Positions 24,734 to 37,495 of a DNA stretch of 64,000 bases are shown one piece after another. The position numbers and the translations under genes were made by a program. Origin of the DNA: Anaeramoeba flamelloides (taxonomy: Eukaryota > Metamonada > Anaeramoebidae); contig JANTQA010000047.1 of assembly GCA_027625915.1 (NCBI GenBank), positions 19,654,001 to 19,718,000 on the forward strand. The letters run 5' to 3'. Every line of letters starts with the position of its first letter. Within the stretch, counting starts at the first letter, position 1. Under the pieces are notes generated by a model. That model saw nothing but the letters and a program-made list of their open reading frames with translations, made no database searches and had not been told where the DNA came from.

Positions 24734-27700
24734 ATGAATTTCCAAGAAAGAAAAGCTTTTGAAAGAGCTGTTCGCCCCATTCTAGCAACAAATGATAACT
24801 TAGGGCTAGTGTCTGCAGTTCATTTATTTGATCGAACAAATCAATCTCGACCGATGTATTTGGTCCTTTTGCAGCACAAGTCTAAAAAGGGATTTCTTGA
24901 GGAGGCTGTTGTCTTTTTCAGCAAGAAAAAAAAAAAAAACGAGCCAGCAAGGATCACTCCAGAAGTGGTTTTGCCTGTATGTTCTGATTTCCATTTTACA
25001 AAACTTACTTCTGTTCTGATGGAAATTAATATTAGCCAGAATCTTTATCGGTTTGCAACAACAACTTCAGCAGCCAGACTATTGTCTCAAAAATTTTTAA
25101 AAATAATGGAAGATTTAAAGAAAAACCCATTACCACCAAGGGACTTAGGGTTTGGCCACCACAAGTGGATCTTTCACTATTGCCTTATCACGAAAAAATT
25201 GGTCAGCAAACTTGAAAAAGAATATCGGCTTGCGATCCAAAAAAATGGGAATAAGAATTCAAAAAAAAGCGAAGTTAGCCAAAGCGAAGAAATAAGTGAA
25301 TTTTCCGATCTTTCCAATATTTCAGATTCTGATGAAGAAATACAGAAAAAGAAAAATAATCTTTTATTAAAGGATTTGATTTTTAAAAAAAAGCAGATTT
25401 CTGAAGAAGAACTAGAAGAAAACATTCAAACAGAAAATGATTTTGCCCTTGACTTGGGAGTACCACTTAATTCAAACAATTTAAACCCAAACGAGAATGA
25501 GAATGAGAATGAGAATAAGAATGAGGATGAGAATGAAAATGAAAAAGAAAAAGAAAAAAAAAAAAATAAAGAAAAGGAAAAAGAAAAAGAAAAAAAAAAA
25601 ATAAATGAAAATGATGAAAAAGAAAAACAAAGCCTAAATAAAAACGAAAACGAGAATGACAAAGAAAAAGAAAAAGAAAAAATATTAAGCCAATTAAAAA
25701 CGAAAGAAGATTATGACGAAATCAAAAATGAAGAAAAAGAAAAAGAAAAAGAAAAACAACAAGAAAACGAAAAAAAAATATCCAAGATTTCCAAACTAAA
25801 CCAATCCTATCCACCAACCTCTGCGATTTTCGACGAAGAAAAACAAATTTATGAAACCAAAATTGAAAAAAAAATGTCGAATGTTTCATCAGATTTTTCG
25901 TTGTCAAGAGAATATGTGGATGTTAAGATGATTCAAGAAATGGACAAGTATTCCAATTGGGAAGAATTAAAGATTCTTTTTGTAACCTTTAATGTCAATG
26001 ACAAAAGGCCATCTACCGAATTTAAAAAGCTAATTGCACCAAACAAAAAAGAAACAAAGCTGGATCTTGTCATTGTTGGGCTACAAGAAATTGACATGTC
26101 GCCTAGTAACATTCTGATGGACATGAACAAGTCAAGAAGCAAATTATGGGTGCGCCATGTCGAAAAGGAATTGTTTGCGCTATCTGAAGGTGGAAGCGAC
26201 TGGAAATTAATTGTCCAAGAGCAAATGGTGGGGCTATTTTTAGGCATTTGGATTAACAAGAAGCATCTCAAGGGCTTGGGGAGATCGGAAACGGACTTTG
26301 TAAGATGCGGCGCCTTAAAAAAATTTGGAAACAAAGGCGCCCTGGCGGCGAAATTGCAAATATATGATTCCAAAATAATTATAATCAATTCCCATTTGGC
26401 AGCACACCAGGGAAATGTTAAAAAACGAAACCATGACTTAAAAACAATTTTCCAAAAGCTTTGGGATGGCAAACTCATCGGGTATAATCAAAACTCTGCA
26501 ATTTATCAGCCCGATTTAATGTTCTTAGCTGGTGATCTAAATTATCGTATTGAACTTGATCACGATCATGTACTAAAAAATGTTGAAGAAAAAAATTACC
26601 AATTGTTAATTAAAAATGATCAATTAAAAAAAGAAATTTTGATAAATAAAAATGCTAATTTAATTAACTTTAAAGAAGGGGAAATAGTCTTCCCACCTTC
26701 GTATAAATTTGATGTTGGCACCAAAAATAATTATGACTCATCAAAAAAGAAAAGAATACCAGCATACACCGATCGTATTCTTTGGTTTTTAGATTCTCCA
26801 TTTAATGATGATAATACTGATGAAGAAAAAGATGAGAACGAGAGCGATAACGAGAACGACAACGACAACAAGAACGAGAATGAGGATAAAAAAAAGAAGA
26901 AGAAGAAGGAGAAGAAGAAGACACAATTAGTACAACATTATTATAAATCTGTTAATAGTTATATGTTTTCTGATCATAAGCCAGTTACTTCTTTATTTAC
27001 TTTCCAAGCAAGAAAAATCGATTTTTTAAAAAAAAGTTTATATTTAGAAAAATTGTTGGGTGAAATAACCGAAATTGAAAATAATGCAATAGCCAAAACT
27101 GAGGTGTCTACAAATTCGATTGATTTTGGCTTGGTTCAATACAAAATCCCCAAAATTGAGAAATTGGTGATTAAAAACATTGGCTCTGTGGTCGCCAGTT
27201 TTGCCTTTGTTTGTAAACCCGAACCAGACCCCAAAAGCGAGCCTGTATTAATGCAACTGCCGTGGTTAAAAATAACCCCAAAGCATGGTATAATCCCGGA
27301 GGGATCGACCAGAACTATCTCAATAACTCTGCAAGTAAATGACCCAAAAACAGCCAGGCGTTTCACTTTAGAAAGAGACGAGCTAGAAACAGTATTGATT
27401 CTCCATTTAAAGCACGGGAAAGTTCATTTCATAACAATTTCCGCCACATGGGAAAAAACTTGCTTTGGCTTATCATTATCCAATTTAATAAATTGCGCAG
27501 AACCAGTGTCAAAAACTTCCTTGTCACAAATTAATAACACTGCCGAGTCCAACGAATCTATGTTGATACCCAAGGAATTGTGGCTACTGACAGACTATAT
27601 TTGGAATTATGGTACAACCAAAAAAAAACTATTCCAACAGGGCGGCGACTTTGATGAAATAAATACAATCAGAACCTTAATTTCATGCACCAGTGAGCAA

Positions 27701-28057
27701 TTGGATTCCAAATTCTCAATTCATTCAGTAACAGAAGTTTTCTTAGAATTTATTGAATCTTTATATAGGCCAATCATTAATTTAAAAAAATACAAATCCT
27801 CCATCAAGGATACCAACTCAAATATCCAATCTTTGAAGTTAATTAAAAAATTAAACCCGGTCAATTATCAGGCCTTTATTTATTTAATCTCCTTTGGTAA
27901 ACACTTATTGGCAAATTCCAAAGAAAATAACCTTTCCCTATCTTTTGTTTCTCAAATTTTTGCATCAATTTTTTTTAGATGGGACAAAAATAATCACCCT
28001 TCACAAAGAGAAATCGAAGAAAGTATTCTTTTGATTCAAAATTTCTTACTGTTTTAA
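24734..28057 (+). CDS. OCRL: OCRL/INPP5B-type inositol polyphosphate 5-phosphatase
   Basis: This enzyme removes the 5-phosphate of PI(4,5)P2 and related lipids on endosomes, Golgi and plasma membrane. The start is the first ATG of the open frame, giving 1107 residues with no intron. Domains in order: an N-terminal region of about 130 residues that may be a divergent PH domain; a Lys/Glu/Asn low-complexity stretch (about 225-360); the catalytic domain (about 415-755) with TFNVN at 418, GLQEID, GNKGA, NSHLAAH near 552, AGDLNYRI near 599, FPPSYKFDVGT, RIPAYTDRILW and SDHKPVTS at 746; an ASH domain (about 775-915); and a C-terminal RhoGAP-like domain (about 935-1105). A Lys/Glu/Asn insert of about 40 residues sits between the TDRILW and SDHKP motifs. 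No clear arginine finger is visible in the RhoGAP domain, as in OCRL. All key catalytic motifs are present. Confidence 0.93.
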   Translation: MNFQERKAFERAVRPILATNDNLGLVSAVHLFDRTNQSRPMYLVLLQHKSKKGFLEEAVVFFSKKKKKNEPARITPEVVLPVCSDFHFTKLTSVLMEINISQNLYRFATTTSAARLLSQKFLKIMEDLKKNPLPPRDLGFGHHKWIFHYCLITKKLVSKLEKEYRLAIQKNGNKNSKKSEVSQSEEISEFSDLSNISDSDEEIQKKKNNLLLKDLIFKKKQISEEELEENIQTENDFALDLGVPLNSNNLNPNENENENENKNEDENENEKEKEKKKNKEKEKEKEKKKINENDEKEKQSLNKNENENDKEKEKEKILSQLKTKEDYDEIKNEEKEKEKEKQQENEKKISKISKLNQSYPPTSAIFDEEKQIYETKIEKKMSNVSSDFSLSREYVDVKMIQEMDKYSNWEELKILFVTFNVNDKRPSTEFKKLIAPNKKETKLDLVIVGLQEIDMSPSNILMDMNKSRSKLWVRHVEKELFALSEGGSDWKLIVQEQMVGLFLGIWINKKHLKGLGRSETDFVRCGALKKFGNKGALAAKLQIYDSKIIIINSHLAAHQGNVKKRNHDLKTIFQKLWDGKLIGYNQNSAIYQPDLMFLAGDLNYRIELDHDHVLKNVEEKNYQLLIKNDQLKKEILINKNANLINFKEGEIVFPPSYKFDVGTKNNYDSSKKKRIPAYTDRILWFLDSPFNDDNTDEEKDENESDNENDNDNKNENEDKKKKKKKEKKKTQLVQHYYKSVNSYMFSDHKPVTSLFTFQARKIDFLKKSLYLEKLLGEITEIENNAIAKTEVSTNSIDFGLVQYKIPKIEKLVIKNIGSVVASFAFVCKPEPDPKSEPVLMQLPWLKITPKHGIIPEGSTRTISITLQVNDPKTARRFTLERDELETVLILHLKHGKVHFITISATWEKTCFGLSLSNLINCAEPVSKTSLSQINNTAESNESMLIPKELWLLTDYIWNYGTTKKKLFQQGGDFDEINTIRTLISCTSEQLDSKFSIHSVTEVFLEFIESLYRPIINLKKYKSSIKDTNSNIQSLKLIKKLNPVNYQAFIYLISFGKHLLANSKENNLSLSFVSQIFASIFFRWDKNNHPSQREIEESILLIQNFLLF

Positions 28058-28088
28058 TTATAAGATTTTTTTTGATTTTACGTTTTTG

Positions 28089-28126
<38 letters not shown>

Positions 28127-30444
28127 TATTTATTTTTATTTGTAATTAGATTTTACTTTCTAAGAAATACACACTTTTTTATTTTATTTTTTTTTTTACT
28201 ATTTTTAAAAGCTTTTTTTTACGAAAGTTGCTTTATCTGAGAGAGTTGTTTTTATCTTATAAAACGTGATTTTAATGAATCTTTTTAATCTCAGAATTGT
28301 AAGTATGGGTATATCCATTGTAAAAAAGAGTAAACTCCATTTCCTTAAGGCAACCAGCCAAAAAGTCAAAAATGAGAAATTCAATTTTTTACAAGGATCA
28401 GCAAATAGATTATTGTTTAGAAAAAAGAGAAATAATAGATTTTAGATAAGAGTTGAGATTCATAGAAGAAATATCTTAAGAAACTTTAAATTTTTTAAAA
28501 ATCAAAATCTAAAAAAAAAATTTTGGATACTTTCATGGAAATGTCTTATTCGAAATTTCACAATTTCTTTATTTTTTTTTTTGGGGGGGTAGATTGCCAA
28601 TATTCACATGCTGTGTAAAAAATGATAAATCCACTCAATTCATATCAAAATGGAAAAAATATGTTACCACATATAAAAAAGATTGGAAATCAAAAGATTT
28701 TAGATTACACGATTATTTTTAAATACTACATGGGCGGATCGCTTTTTTAAATCGTCATAAAAAGTAGTTGCTGGTATAATGGTGTAATATTTGTTTATTA
28801 TATAACTCAGCATAATATAAGGAAAAAATCAACTATTCAAAATTATTAATAACCATATGTCCATTCAAATTAATCACAATACGAATAATTCTGAATATTT
28901 TTGCTATCTATTTTTAAATTCTTTACTTTTTAGTTCTTCTTGATTTGTTTTTGTTTCAACTATGTTTTAGAATATAAAAATAAATTTTAAAAATATTTAT
29001 GATTATTGTATTTATATACTCTCTGAATTAGTGTGTATGAATTAATCGTGTTAAACCCCTCTTTTTGGTCATTTTTTAATTTTTAACACTAAATACTTGT
29101 AAATAAACCTAGTACCAAAGATTTAATCAATTAAGTTCTGAAAAAAATGATCTTTTATTTGTTTTCTTTTCTATATTTATTTTACATTTTTTGAACTTAA
29201 AAAGATTAAATAATAATATTTTCCAATTTTAAAATTCTCCAAAGTATAAATTATAAACTTGCATTATTAAAATAAGTTATTCAATAATATTTACTACTTT
29301 TATTCTTTGCTAGTATTATTAATTGAAAATTAATTTTGTTTAGTTAGAAATTTGAAAAAGCAGACTAAAACCTATATGTAATTTTATTCTTCAGGTTATT
29401 GGAAATACACTGGAAAAAAATAAGATTGTATTATTCATTATTATTTAAATAAACTTTTTTTAATTGATATATTTCTGTATATTTTAACTTGAATTTTTAA
29501 TTTTGTAAGAAATGTTATCCTAAGGTTTTTAACTTTATTATTTTCTGGTTTTCTAGTATTTATCTCTGAATACAAAAAATGAAAAGTGCTAATTAAAATA
29601 TTGTCAATAAGGAACAGCATTGTTTTCATCGAAACTGGCTGGGTTATGAAGATATTCGTGGAATACGGATATCCTGATTATAAACAAATAATATTCAAAT
29701 AAATGAAAAACAATAATTATTTTTGGTTTCTAAGAAAAAATAATTATATATATATATATTACCCCTAGTTGATAATAGATGTATTTCCAATTCTTTAAAA
29801 CGATATCTAAATTCTTATTTAGGATTTCATGTAAAAAAGATGAATTAATAACAATACCATTTAAAACAATAATTTATAAATAATCACTTAAGTTAACCAA
29901 GATTAAAATAATTCATATTTTTTTTTTTTTTTGCAATCAAGTATATTTTGTATACAGAGTGATTTCAATACATCCAATATTTTATTTTTAAAAGGAAACC
30001 ATACACAGAAGGAACCTAAAAACTAAGATTTCTTTTTTACTTTGATAGAAAAGATTTTTGTTTGAAATAATTTCATAATAAGTAGAATTGTGAACTTGTC
30101 AAAAATGAGAATAATGAGATCTAACTTTTAAAAAACAATAATTATTGTTGGAAAATAGCATTTTAACAGAATTCCAGTCTTAGGTTAATCAGATTTTTAC
30201 TTTATTTTTCAAATTCAATTTTCCTTAAATTTTTTGGAATTGTTATCAAATTTACCCAAAGATTTTTTTTGGTTAGTGAGTCTTTAAATAGTTTTGAATT
30301 TTTATGACGAAAGTTTTTCAAAGAGATCTTTTTAATTGAGTTCTTGAATTTTCTTCTGATACTTGGCAACCTCAAAAAAAAATAGAAATAAATTTAATGA
30401 GAGAACCGAATTACATTTTTTTATTTTTCGAATTTTTCTTCAAA
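28058..30444. other. AT-rich intergenic DNA
   Basis: A 35-base T-run (28090-28124) follows the OCRL-like stop codon by about 30 bases. No gene or named repeat recognised in the rest. Confidence 0.5.
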
Positions 30445-33400
30445 ATGCTTTCAACATTTTTAAAGCAACCACTTAAAATAAACCCATTCTCTTCAGCTTT
30501 TCTTACTCTTTCAAAAAGGTTTTATGGAGGATTAGAGGATTGCAATCGAATTTTCACCAATTTATATGGTGACTATGACTCCTCTGTAACAGGATCGATG
30601 AAAAGAGGAGATTGGCAACAAACCAAAAACATCATGTCCAAAGGAAAGGAATGGATTATCAACGAAATCAAAAAATCTGGAATCAGGGGAAGAGGAGGCG
30701 CAGGATTCCCAACAGGATTAAAATGGTCATTCATGCCAAAAAACGATCCAAGACCTTCCTATCTTGTTATTAATGCAGACGAAGGAGAGCCAGGTACCTG
30801 TAAAGATCGACAAATCTTATTAAACGATCCACAAAAATTGGTTGAAGGTTGTCTTTTATCCGGTTTTGCAATGGGCGCTAAGTCCTCATACATCTACGTC
30901 AGAGGTGAATTTAAAAAAGAAATCGAAAGCTTACAAAAGGCAATTGACGAAGCCTATGATCATAACCTCATCGGTAAAAATGCATGTGGTTCTGGCTATG
31001 ACTTTGATATCCACGTTCACCCCGGTGCAGGTGCTTATGTTTGTGGTGAAGAAACCGCTCTTATTGAAAGTCTTGAAGGATCAACAGGTAATTTTGTTAC
31101 AAAGTTTTTTTATTTTTTTTTTTTCGATGGATTTTTTATTTTTTTTTTTTTTTTTTTTTTTTTTTCTCCCTTTTCATGTTGACAAATTAACGGTTAAAAT
31201 TGAAACTTTCTGTAAAAGAATTAACACTTTATTTCTTTTGTTTTCAAAAATATTACACTTCAAAAAAAACAACACTTTGCAATTTTTTGTTTCTCAAAAA
31301 AATTTTCAATCCAAAAAAAATTAAAATCTCAATAAGCAACAGAAAAAAAACTTTTCTGCGTTGAAACAAGACAAGGATCTTTTATTTTTAAAAAAAAAAT
31401 TCCAATTTTTTTTTTTTTTTTTTATTTTTCTTGTTTGCTTTTTGTTGGATAAATTTTTTTTACTTTTTTCTCACAAAACAATTTTTCTCATTAGAACAAA
31501 TACCAAACAGTGTTGGTTTTACGACCATTTTACAATTCACAACCACCAAACCTGAAAATTGTTTTCAATTTTTTCATCCTTGCTATTGTAAAAAATCAAA
31601 ATTGGGTAACCAAAGTTTAACTTGTAGTAAAAAGGATTCAAAGCGTAAACCAAGTAGTTGAGGATATACTTTTTAAAGCTTCAATTACTCACTTTTTGAA
31701 ACTAACTGTAGAAATAAAAATTAAATTAAGGATGTTCGTTCAAAAAAATTCTTCACATACACTACAAATGCTATCATTCCTTTTCTTTAAGGTTGTGTAA
31801 GATCTTTTATCAGCAGATTAAAATTAATTTTTATTTTTGCAAGAAATGGTATTTTTCTTCTGTAAATTTGGATTTTATTTTTTGTTCGACTTTAAAAATC
31901 ACAATTCACAAGCCATTAAAAATACACCTAAGAACAGATTCACTCAATTATTTTTTCATTTTATTCAGTTAAGTGTTGGCACCAAATTACTAAAAAACCT
32001 AATAAAATTGAATAATTTCACCATAAATCAATACCACTCTTCATTAACACTTTGTGGTAAGTGGGTATTTACAAACAAAAAATAAAAACCAAAAAATTAC
32101 GGTTTTTGTAAAAAATAATTTATTTTAATCTTTGAATAAAGGATCTTACTGAAACTTAACCAAAATGAAAGGATTGCATTTGTAATATATCCGAAGAATT
32201 CATTCAGAACTACCCCCTTAATTGCCTTACATTTAAATTGATTACATTTGAAGCTTTACTTTTTAACAAGGATCTTCGATCTAAAACACAATATAAGAAG
32301 ATTGAAGATAGAAACAAACAATTTTTCATTTCAATTGAAATGAGTTTTAATAAAGTTATGCTAATTTTAAAATTTTTACAAAAGTTAAAAGTTAACTGGT
32401 CCGCCTTTAGGCTTTCCAGAATTTAAATTAATTTGAATTTTAACAAAATTTTCATTCGGTTTTTTGAGAGTTTTCTGTGTGATTTGAAAAGCAATAGATT
32501 GCCAGAATAAATAGAAAACCCAAGAAAATCATCACTATATTTTTTTTTATTTTTTTATTTATTCAATTTAATAAAATCACCGTTAGGTTTTCTTGAATTT
32601 ACTGTTTATTAGGAAAATCAATAGATTTTCGTTAGGTTTTTTTTACTTTAGAAATAAAATAGAAAACTCAAAAAAGCCTAGAACACTTAACAGATAAAAT
32701 AGAAAACAGGGCACTTGACGAACTCTAGGGCACTTCCCACAAAAATTGAAAGAAGGTGTACCAAATTCTAAACGTTTTGTCATGTTTTTTTCGTTGGAGT
32801 AGAATATATTGAATATTTTTTGTACACTTACAGACTTTATTAATGAAAACCTTCTTTGGGCAATTGACAAAAAAAGATTTCTAATCTTAAAACTAGATGA
32901 AAAAAATTTTTTAAATCTTAATTTATATTAATCAATGTCTATGTGTTTTTTTTTGAAAAATATTAGTTAAAATTAAACTCATTTATGCTAATTTATTATT
33001 ATTATTATTTTTTGTTTTTTTTTTAAAAAAATTATATTTTTTGTATTCTTCTATTTTAAAAAAAATAATTTTTTCCATAAATCCATATTAATTTTCATAA
33101 TTCTCTGATGAAATTAAACGAAAAATAAAAAATAAAAAAAAAAAAATAAAAAATAAAAAACAAATAACAAAAAATAAAAAATAAAAAATAAAAAATAAAA
33201 AGGAAAACCAAGAATCAAACCACCCTTCCCACCACAATTTGGTTTATGGGGATGCCCAACGAATGTAAACAACGTTGAAACAATTGCCAGTTGTCCAACA
33301 ATCCTCAGAAGAGGATCATCATGGTATAATTCATTTGGAAGGAAAAACAATCATGGAACAAAAATCTTTTCAATTTCAGGGCATGTCAAAAGACCTTGTG

Positions 33401-33900
33401 TTGTTGAAGAAGAAATGAGTATCCCATTAAGGGAATTAATTGAAAAGCACGCTGGAGGTGTCAAAGGAGGATGGAAAAACTTACTTGCAATCATCCCAGG
33501 TGGATCCTCAACCCCGGCATTACCAATCAACATCTGTGACAAAGTTTTAATGGATTACGACGACTTGGCCAAGTACGACAGCTCCTTTGGTACTGGTGCA
33601 ATTATCGTAATGGACAAATCTACTGATATTGTAAGGGCTATTGCCAGATTGTCAAAATTTTATGCACATGAAAGTTGTGGTCAATGTACACCTTGCAGAG
33701 AAGGTACCATCTGGGTCAAAACAATCATGGACCAAATCGTCGCAGGCAAAGGGACCAGAAAAGACCTCAAATTACTTGAAAGCTTGATCACCACAGTTAA
33801 AGGAAATACCATTTGTGCCTTAGGTGATGCTGCTGTTTTACCAATCGAAGGTTTACTTAGACACTTCAGAAAAGAAGTAGAACAAAAATTAATCGATTAA
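30445..33900 (+). CDS. NDUFV1: NADH dehydrogenase flavoprotein 1 (51 kDa / NuoF), two exons
   Basis: This is the NADH-oxidising subunit of complex I, or of a NuoEF module in hydrogenosomes. It binds FMN and one 4Fe-4S cluster. Exons are 30445-31087 and 33203-33900; the junction splits a Gly codon and restores the family sequence [17 protein letters not shown]. The total is 446 residues, the usual length. Residues 1-28 ([15 protein letters not shown]..., Ser/Lys/Arg-rich) look like an organelle-targeting sequence. [10 protein letters not shown] lies near 82 (FMN/NADH), [12 protein letters not shown] near 111, [12 protein letters not shown] at 371 and the fourth cluster Cys at 419. All ligands are present. 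An in-frame ATG 48 bases upstream would add a Phe-rich stretch that does not look like a targeting signal. Confidence 0.96.
31088..33202 (+). other. NDUFV1 intron (2.1 kb)
   Basis: Starts GTAATT and is followed within 20 bases by long T-runs (to about 31165). It ends in an A-rich, pyrimidine-poor tract (33120-33202) made of repeated AAAAAT units and a final AAAAAG. It contains a copy of dispersed repeat family E (32395-32720). No coding sequence recognised. Confidence 0.9.
32395..32720 (+). repeat. Dispersed repeat, family E copy 1
   Basis: Shares blocks with 45050-45390 and 57830-58190: GGCTTTCCAGAATTTAAAT-like, TAGATTTTCGTTAGGTTTTT, AGAAATAAAATAGAAAACTC and CCTAGAACACTT. It contains short inverted sub-repeats. 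Confidence 0.65.
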
Positions 33901-36142
33901 TTTGTTCATCTGATTTGTTTAATTGTTTCAATTTATTATTATTTTTTTTTTTAATTTTTATGTTTTATTAAATAATTTTTTTATTCTTAATATCCATTGA
34001 TTTTTCTCTTTTCATTTCTTATTTTATGTTTTTTTTTCTTTCCTTTCTTTTTTTTTTTTTTTTTTTTTTTTCATTATTGTCTTTTATATATTTGTGATTA
34101 TTTAAAACAAATATTTGAAATGATTTTAGTCACTTCCTTTTAAAAAGGATTACAAGATAATTGGTTCCTAGTAACAAAATTCTCAGTACTAAATTGGAAT
34201 TTTTTTATTTTTATTTTTCATAATTAATAAATTATTAAAAATTATTGCTTGAATTTTATATTTTTTTTCTTTTTTCTTAATTTTTATTTTTGCTTTTTCA
34301 ACAATAAAAATAATTTCTTTCTTTTCTTTTCGTCTTCTCTATTTGTATTGTCCAATTACAATAAATAATACCCTATCAAGATTTTCATAAAAAGCTGTAA
34401 AACTAAACTCCGTTTAAAAAATTGTGACTCACCTGAAATAATAAATTGAAAAAAAAAATATATCCTTTAATTATTTGATAACAATTAATTATTAAATCTT
34501 ATTAATATTTTACTTTACAATCATTCAAAAAACATAAAAACCTGATATTTTAAAAAATTAAAAAAAAATAAAACCAAGAACTAAAATAAGTGATTCACAA
34601 TTTGTGAAATGAACATTTTCGTTTTTTTATTCCAAAACTTTCACTGAAAAAGAGTTAACAAGAAGATTTTTTATGAATAGTTAAATCCATTTTCAAAGAA
34701 ATTACATAGTCTCAATTTTCTGAATGATTATTTGTCTTTTCTATGAGTTTTTTTTTTTTTCCACTTGATCTTTTACGTAAAAAAAAATGGATCAAAAAAA
34801 AAATATTACAAAATTTGAAAAAATAAAAAAAAGGTTGGGATCAGTAAAAAAGTAAATAAAGAAAGAAAAATATAATTTGATTGGGTAAAACAAAAATTTG
34901 AAAAAGAAAAATAAAAAATTTGAAAAAGCTAAACTAAAATTTGCAAAATTCGAAAAAAATTCTGATCTCAACATTTGAAAATATTTTTTTGATAAGAATC
35001 AGGTATAAATCTTCTTCAAAACCACTTCCTATAACATTATCAAGTGAGTGAATATTTTTGAAAAATAGTTTTTAAAATTGGATTAATAAGAGATTAAGAG
35101 TAATAATTTGGTCCCAGAAACGCGCAAATAAATATTATTTATTAGGAAATTTTTTTTTATTGATTTATACTCAAATTAATGAATAATAACAACGGATAAA
35201 AAAATATAACATTGTTATTTAAACATAATCACTTTACCTTATAACTTTGATAATTACATATATTTCTAAAAAAAATAATATTATTAAATGGAAAACAGTG
35301 AACAAATTAAAAAAAAAAAAAAAAAAGAATAGATATAAAATAATCGAAAAATTGTATAACATATTTTATAAATATAAATAAAGATTGAAAACATCTATAT
35401 ATTAAAGAATGATTATTAAATAATGATAAAATATTAAAATTAAACAACAAGAGTCTCTTATTCCAACAATTCCCACTAACATTCTCAAAATTTGGATCTT
35501 TGACTACTTGTTTGAATAGATACTCATATTCTCTAAATAGAAATATCTGGAAAATGTGTTCTTGTTGTTTTGAATACAAAAAATATAATAATATTATTGA
35601 GAATTTTATCTCATTTTAAAGGGTGTGCAGTCGCAAACAAAAAACTATAGAGATCAGATCAATTTCTGAATTGGTATGAAAGTGAAAATTTTTATCTTCC
35701 TTTCTGCTATTAAACTGATAATTATTTTTTATAAGATAATTCTTTTTCTCAGTCTTTAAAGCATTTAAAATTATGAAAAGTTCAAAACTTATAAACAATT
35801 TTAAATTGTTTAGGTGTTTAAAAAAATTAAAAATTAAATTAAACCAAATTTCAAAAGTAGCGGCAAACTTTATTATTATTATTTTTTTCTGTTTTCATTT
35901 GTCTTTCAAAAAATAAAATGATTAAACAGAATTTTTATTTATTAATCTATATTGTCTATTTTCTGTAAAAAAAAATAGTAAAATACCTTATTATTCAAAA
36001 AAAAATAACAATTAAACAAATTTTTTTCTGATGAAAAATCTGCCCCTATTTTTGAAATTAAGCTTATTTTGAGATGGTTTTATCAAAAAACTTCTCTTTT
36101 TAATTAAAAAAAGTGAATTTTCTTGTTTTTTTTCCAACACTT
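33901..36142. other. AT-rich intergenic DNA
   Basis: 3' flank of NDUFV1 with T-runs at 34051-34071. No gene or repeat recognised. Confidence 0.5.
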
Positions 36143-36146
36143 TTAA

Positions 36147-37491
36147 GGGAGTAGCCAGGGTAAAGGAAATTTTTTTACTTTTTTGCAATTCTGAAAAGGA
36201 TCAGAAATTTAACATTTTTTACTTTGGTTGTATCTCATTGATTTTTATTATTTAAAGTACTTCATTCATTAGATTTTTAATTTTTTTTTTTTTCAAAGTC
36301 TCAAAAAAAATACCACAATAGAATATTAAGTTAAATTACTTAAAATAGTATTTCAAATGTTGAATGACTTATTGTTCATCCTTCTCTCAACATTCTATTG
36401 TGGCATTTAATTTTTTCATTTTTTATTTTTCATCATTTTTGAATTTTTTAAATCATGACACCAAAAACAATTAGAAATATTTTTTTATCAGTGACATTTG
36501 GAATTAATCGATTTTGTTTAAAATGAACAACAATATTACAATCGAGAGAATCGTAAAATTAAGCATGAATGTAACTTAAATAGCTATAAGGATTCCAAAA
36601 ATTAAAATCATTATCCGTTAACATTACTTGTTAGAATTTTAAATAGTTGGATTTGGTGGAATTGGAGAAGTGAATATGATTATTATTTATCAAATTTTAA
36701 ACCACAAAATAGCTATAAACTTTATTCTAAGAATCTGAAATTATCTTCTACTAAAATGAAAATAAACCCGATTCCAAAAATTTGGACACATCTAAAATCA
36801 AAAATCCGAAAACAAAAACTCAATTTATTATATTTTTTCAACCTAATATAAAGGTACATTTAAGTAACAGAGTATTAATATTTTTATAAGTAATCATTTT
36901 AATCCAAATAAAAGAAAAAAATATATAAAAAAAATCAAAACTCTGTTTCCAAAATAAGGAAACGAGCTGAACAAAAAATGTATTGATAGATTTGTTGAAA
37001 TTTCACCAAGAATGGTTGATCTATCAAATGATAAAATACCATTTGCCAATTGTATGTGATTTTTCAATTTAAGAAACTCAACAGTAACATTCTATCAACC
37101 ATGGAAAAATAATCCCAGATCTAACGAAACAGATTTGGTAACTTGGAAAGAGAAAATCAAAACAAAAACAAAAAAGACAAAAAATGAAATAGTTAGTTAA
37201 ATCAAATAATTTCCCAAATGGAATGTAAAGTATGGTTTTGCTATTCTTTCAACTGTTTAAACCATGCTTAAACTTTTTGAATTAAGTTTCTTTTAAATAA
37301 AAAAAAAAATCAAAATTATTTTATCAATATATTCTCTCTTTTTTTATTGTTGAACATTACTATAAAAAAAAATATCAAATAATTGTTTTAAAAAAATTTT
37401 TAGAGAATCTACGATCACACACCACTAAAATAAAATTTTCTTATCACATCTCTCTCAAATTTTTCTCATGTCTTATTGTGTAGCTACTCCC
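36147..37491. mobile_element. TTAA-flanked element, copy 2, with nested insertion
   Basis: Begins GGGAGTAGCC and ends GCTACTCCC, flanked by TTAA at 36143-36146 and 37492-37495. The ends match the 12486-13262 element. A short internal inverted repeat (CCACAATAGAAT and ATTCTATTGTGG, 36312-36403) and a mariner-like element (36765-37288) lie inside, so the 1.35 kb length is partly due to later insertions. No transposase found. Confidence 0.8.
36765..37288 (-). mobile_element. Mariner-like MITE, family F copy 1 (nested)
   Basis: Reverse-orientation copy of 53663-54198. The left end reads TA then AACCCGATTCCAAAAATTTG and GACAC; the right end is eroded. Shared internal blocks include GATCTAACGAAACAGATT and the TTCAACTGTTTAAAC end region. 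It lies wholly within a TTAA-flanked element and so is the younger insertion. Confidence 0.8.
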
Positions 37492-37495
37492 TTAA

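Noticed and set aside
28090-28124. Long T-run as the tail of a LINE or SINE
   Set aside because: No reverse transcriptase, promoter boxes or target duplications nearby; T-runs are common throughout this genome.
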